Shown here piece after piece: positions 37,373 to 39,983 of a DNA stretch of 39,983 bases. Under the pieces are notes generated by a model. It had not been told where the DNA came from and made no database searches. It saw nothing but the letters and a program-made list of their open reading frames with translations. The stretch spans positions 1 to 39,983 of the forward strand of contig NZ_BAABCP010000003.1 in the NCBI RefSeq assembly GCF_039539005.1, read 5' to 3'. Source of the DNA: Microbacterium soli (lineage in GTDB: Bacteria > Actinomycetota > Actinomycetes > Actinomycetales > Microbacteriaceae). Positions within the stretch are counted from its first letter, which is position 1, and every line of letters begins with the position of its first letter. The position numbers and the translations under genes were made by a program.

Positions 37373-39472
37373 GCAGGATCACCCGTTTCCGTAACGGATA
37401 CTCCCCGCGGCGTTTCTCCGTGGGCGTTCACGCGCGCGTTGAGCCCGCGCCCGAGCGTGCGCGTCGCTACCGTCGACGACCGTGGCGACGTGATGAACCT
37501 CTACACCGGCCGCGCGCGCGTCGATGGGACGGAGCCCGCCCGGCCGTGGGCGGTCTACCTCGCCGGCACCGATGCCCGGTTCCGGCTGCTGGCGTTCGAC
37601 CTCGACGCGAAGGCCGAGGGAGCGAACGCCGCGGCGGAGCGCGACGCCGCAACGATCGCCGGCGTCCTCACGGATGCCGGCATCGAGCACGTCGTGTGCC
37701 AGTCCGGGCCGTCCGGCGGCCGCCACGTATGGGCGGCGCTGGCCGAGAGCGTCGACGCCGAGACGATCGCCACCCTGGCGCGCCTGACGCGCCACTTGTG
37801 CCCCTCGCTTGACCTCTCGCAGCTCACGAACCCCGCTACGGGTTGCGTGCGGCCGCCAGGAGCACCGCACCGTGCCGGCGGTGCCTCCACGGTGCTCACC
37901 GGCACGCTGGACGCGCTCACGAACCCCACGACGACCGCCGCTCAGGTGCGTCAGCTCGTCGAGCGCCTGGCGCAGCTCGTCGACCTCGACGAGCCCGCCG
38001 TAGCTGCCGACCCGCACACGCCGCTGCCTCTCGACGAGCACGGTCACCTGTACCTGCCCGGCCGCCGCCGCGAGCTGCCGGCATCGAGCGCGGCCGCGCT
38101 GCGCGAGGACGCTGCCAGCGGCGACGCCTCGGCCGTGCTCTGGCGCGTCCTGATCGGAGCCGCGGCCGCCAGGTGGCGGCACGCCGACATCGCAGCTCTC
38201 GTTGAGACCTCACCCGGTCTCGAACACGTGCGCAGCTCGCGCGATCGCTCAGGACGCCGCACACGGCCCATCAGCGGCCCCAACAGCGCCGCCGCGGTGC
38301 TGCGCCGCCAGTGGCGCAAGGCCGTGCGCTACGTCGCCACCAGCGACCGCCAGATTGGGGACGATCCCACGTTCGATGCCCGCGCCGACGCGATCGCCGC
38401 TCACGTGCGCGACGTGCAGACCCGCGCCGACGCCAGCGTAGGCCGCTGGACGCGCGGAGGCGGCCCAGCCGACCGCCGGGTGCTCGACGTTCTCTGCCTC
38501 CTCGCCCTACAAGCCCTCAGCGGCCCTGTGGAGGCCGATACCCGCCGCCTGGCCCTACTAGCCGGGATCGGCCGCGAAACCGCGCGCACGGCCCTCCTCC
38601 GGCTCGCCGCTGACGGGTGGATCGCCCAAGCCGGCGCGGCCGATGGCCCGCACGGAGCCCGCTGGACGATCGACCCACAGGGCGTTCTCCACAGGGAACC
38701 GAGTACAAGTCGGTCACAAGCGGACCCGCGCCCCGGAGGGGCCGGGGCCGCCGAACGCACCACGCTCATTACGATCCTGACCGCGCGAACCTTGGACGCT
38801 GCGCACGACGTGTTCACCCTCTCCCCCGGCATCGGACTGCACGCAGGGAACCTCTACGCGAGAACCACCGAGGATGCTCAGGACGTCGACGAGCTAGCCC
38901 GCGCCACTGGATCAGACCCCGCCCGCACGCTGCGCTCCCTCGACCGGCTCGTGTCGGCGGGTCTGCTCTTGCAGCGTGGCACCCGTTGGGCTCGGCCGAG
39001 CCAGGATCGACGCCGAGCCGCCGCTGAAAGCCTCGGCGTCGACGGCCGGCTACAGCGTCGAGCCGCCGCCTACGCCGTCGAGCGCGAGCTGTGGGCGTGG
39101 TGGCAGGCCGAACAGACATGGATGCAAGCACCACGGCGACCCGGTGCCGGCCGCCGACCCGGCCGAGGCCAGCTCACGTTGCTACCCGAGTTCGGCACGA
39201 GCGCCTACGGTGCGCACCCACGTCGAGCCGACGGCCGAGCCGACTACCGTGCAGCTCGCGCCGAGGTCGAGCAGGAGCGCGGCGGCCGCGCGATCGCGCC
39301 CCGCCGCTCCCCCGCACCCGCCGTCGTCGCTGTCGAGCCGCCCAGCGACGCCGAGCGCATCATCACCGACATTCTCGGAGCCCGCCTGATCGCCGTCGAG
39401 TCCTACGCCCCAGCACAACCGGACGGGCGCAGCGACGGCGAAGTGCCCGAGCTGGTCGAAGCGATCGCCTGA
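37316..39472 (+). CDS. rep: Replication initiator with primase (AEP) domain
   Basis: Up to 718 residues. The N-terminal part is an archaeo-eukaryotic-type primase: metal-binding FDLDAK near 94-99, the QSGPSGGRHVW motif near 128-138 and RPPGAPHR near 181-188. The middle is helical. Two winged-helix segments follow (RLALLAGIGRETARTALLRLAADGW and VDELARATGSDPARTLRSLDRLVSAG) for origin binding. Primase-type Rep proteins of this kind start theta replication of actinobacterial plasmids. The start is uncertain: TTG 37316, an unusual ATC/ATA near 37367-37370 behind AGGAGG, or ATG 37493. No other replication gene is present. Confidence 0.85.
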   Translation: MAPGASLYLPGSPGGEFIIAGSPVSVTDTPRGVSPWAFTRALSPRPSVRVATVDDRGDVMNLYTGRARVDGTEPARPWAVYLAGTDARFRLLAFDLDAKAEGANAAAERDAATIAGVLTDAGIEHVVCQSGPSGGRHVWAALAESVDAETIATLARLTRHLCPSLDLSQLTNPATGCVRPPGAPHRAGGASTVLTGTLDALTNPTTTAAQVRQLVERLAQLVDLDEPAVAADPHTPLPLDEHGHLYLPGRRRELPASSAAALREDAASGDASAVLWRVLIGAAAARWRHADIAALVETSPGLEHVRSSRDRSGRRTRPISGPNSAAAVLRRQWRKAVRYVATSDRQIGDDPTFDARADAIAAHVRDVQTRADASVGRWTRGGGPADRRVLDVLCLLALQALSGPVEADTRRLALLAGIGRETARTALLRLAADGWIAQAGAADGPHGARWTIDPQGVLHREPSTSRSQADPRPGGAGAAERTTLITILTARTLDAAHDVFTLSPGIGLHAGNLYARTTEDAQDVDELARATGSDPARTLRSLDRLVSAGLLLQRGTRWARPSQDRRRAAAESLGVDGRLQRRAAAYAVERELWAWWQAEQTWMQAPRRPGAGRRPGRGQLTLLPEFGTSAYGAHPRRADGRADYRAARAEVEQERGGRAIAPRRSPAPAVVAVEPPSDAERIITDILGARLIAVESYAPAQPDGRSDGEVPELVEAIA

Positions 39473-39668
39473 GCCGGCGTTGACGCCGAACGACCGCCCC
39501 CAATGTGCACAGCCCAGCTATCGCCGGGCTGGCCTGCACACAGTGGGGACGGATCGAGGCCGGCCAGCAGCCGACCGACGAGAGCTGCGCCCTCGCGCTC
39601 CCCCGCGGCCCTGCGGGCCGTGCCCGACGGCCGCTGCGCGGCCGACAGCTCCTCACGCCTGCGGCGCT
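39473..39668. other. Gene-free GC-rich region after rep
   Basis: Nearly 200 bases without a supported gene. It holds a likely rep terminator (AGCCC 39511-39515 with GGGCT 39526-39530, within longer imperfect arms around TGTGCA/TGCACA). From about 39588 it shows weak similarity to 1660-1750 upstream of structured repeat copy 1. Confidence 0.5.
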
Positions 39669-39834
39669 CGTTTTCTAGCCGTGAAGCCTTCGGCAGCATA
39701 CGGTCGGCCGGCCTCCGCACAAGCGCTTTCGCGGCATATCCTCCCTCGCTCCGCTCAGTCCGGTATTCCACGGTCGCTTGTGCTCCATCCGGCTCTCCCT
39801 AGCGGCGACAAGTCGCCTTCACGGCAAGAAAACG
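39669..39834 (+). repeat. Structured repeat element, copy 2
   Basis: A 166-bp block matching 1752-1925. Outer arms CGTTTTCTAGCCGTGAAG (39669-39686) and CTTCACGGCAAGAAAACG (39817-39834) pair at 17 of 18 positions; the inner stem GCACAAGCG (39717-39725) / CGCTTGTGC (39775-39783) is unchanged, and both small hairpins are kept. The middle is 9 bases shorter than in copy 1. It ends 22 bases before the ardC operator. Confidence 0.7.
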
Positions 39835-39856
39835 TGAAGGGGGTCAGGATCAAGAC

Positions 39857-39983
39857 CCTAATAGTACTAATACCGTCACCGGAGGTAGTGAGATGGCCCG
39901 CAAGATCAAGACCACCAAGAGCCCCGAGGAGCGTCGCGCCGAGGCCGAAGGGCTGCACGCCACGATCGCGGAACAGGTCGAGG
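39857..39983. repeat. Second copy of the terminal overlap, with the ardC start
   Basis: Identical to 1-127. It contains the ardC promoter palindrome, the ribosome site and the first 30 codons of ardC (ATG at 39893). It should not be counted as a second gene. Confidence 0.9.

Noticed and set aside
1..39983. tRNA or rRNA genes
   Set aside because: I saw no cloverleaf with conserved TTCGAATC-type arms and no rRNA segments on either strand.

Overview
The window is one complete circular plasmid from a high-GC actinobacterium. The last 127 bases (39857-39983) repeat the first 127 exactly, which is how an assembler leaves a circular contig, so the unit length is about 39,856 bp. A Gram-positive actinobacterial host is indicated by the GC-rich codon use, GTG/TTG starts, leaderless-looking promoters, the SCO6880/DUF6668/DUF4913 conjugation families and the DUF6153/DUF305/CsoR copper genes. 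I cannot name the genus; Microbacteriaceae, Brevibacteriaceae and corynebacteria are all plausible.

Layout. (1) 1-4880, all on +: ArdC-like antirestriction protein, two small zinc-ribbon-like proteins, NrdH-type redoxin, two unknown small proteins, SSB, ParA, ribbon-helix-helix ParB and a truncated membrane protein. Almost every gene has its own promoter with the same palindrome (AATAGTACTATT) across the -10 box. A structured repeat of about 170 bp lies just upstream of the NrdH gene and, as a second copy, just upstream of ardC. (2) 4881-8382: inverted remnant of a class 1 integron (sul1, qacE-delta-1, aadA1 cassette, attI1, 5' end of intI1) bounded by a 61-bp IS6100 end and an intact IS6100. 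(3) 8388-11117: a macrolide resistance unit (erm with an attenuator leader peptide) between two TraA relaxase fragments, enclosed by long inverted repeats that each contain two related units. (4) 11115-11530: remnant of an interrupted gene. (5) 11544-18726: copper resistance island with CsoR, a CopB-type ATPase, a YHS protein, DUF6153 and DUF305 proteins, a BNR-type lipoprotein and a cytosolic copper storage protein. It is flanked by two similar palindromes around AACGATCGTTT.

(6) 18727-20739: res-like repeats followed by a tightly overlapping operon of VbhA-like antitoxin, Fic toxin, a 55-aa protein and a serine resolvase. (7) 20752-24656: palindrome cluster, likely oriT, MobC, a MOB relaxase and a coiled-coil protein. 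(8) 24721-33391 on -: the conjugation operon (DUF4913, VirD4-like coupling protein, VirB4-like ATPase, SCO6880, TrbL/VirB6-like, VirB8-like, VirB2-like, DUF6668). (9) 33527-37212 on +: HTH regulator, lipoprotein, M23 peptidoglycan hydrolase, MinD-like ATPase and an RHH protein. (10) 37316-39472: primase-type replication initiator.

Taken together this is a self-transmissible or mobilizable multiresistance plasmid (sulfonamide, streptomycin/spectinomycin, macrolide-lincosamide-streptogramin, quaternary ammonium remnant, copper). If the resistance block at 4881-18726 is removed in thought, the ardC-ssb-parAB region lies close to the probable oriT and is transcribed toward it. That is the arrangement of a conjugative leading region, so the palindromic promoters and the twin structured repeats are the most interesting unexplained signals here.
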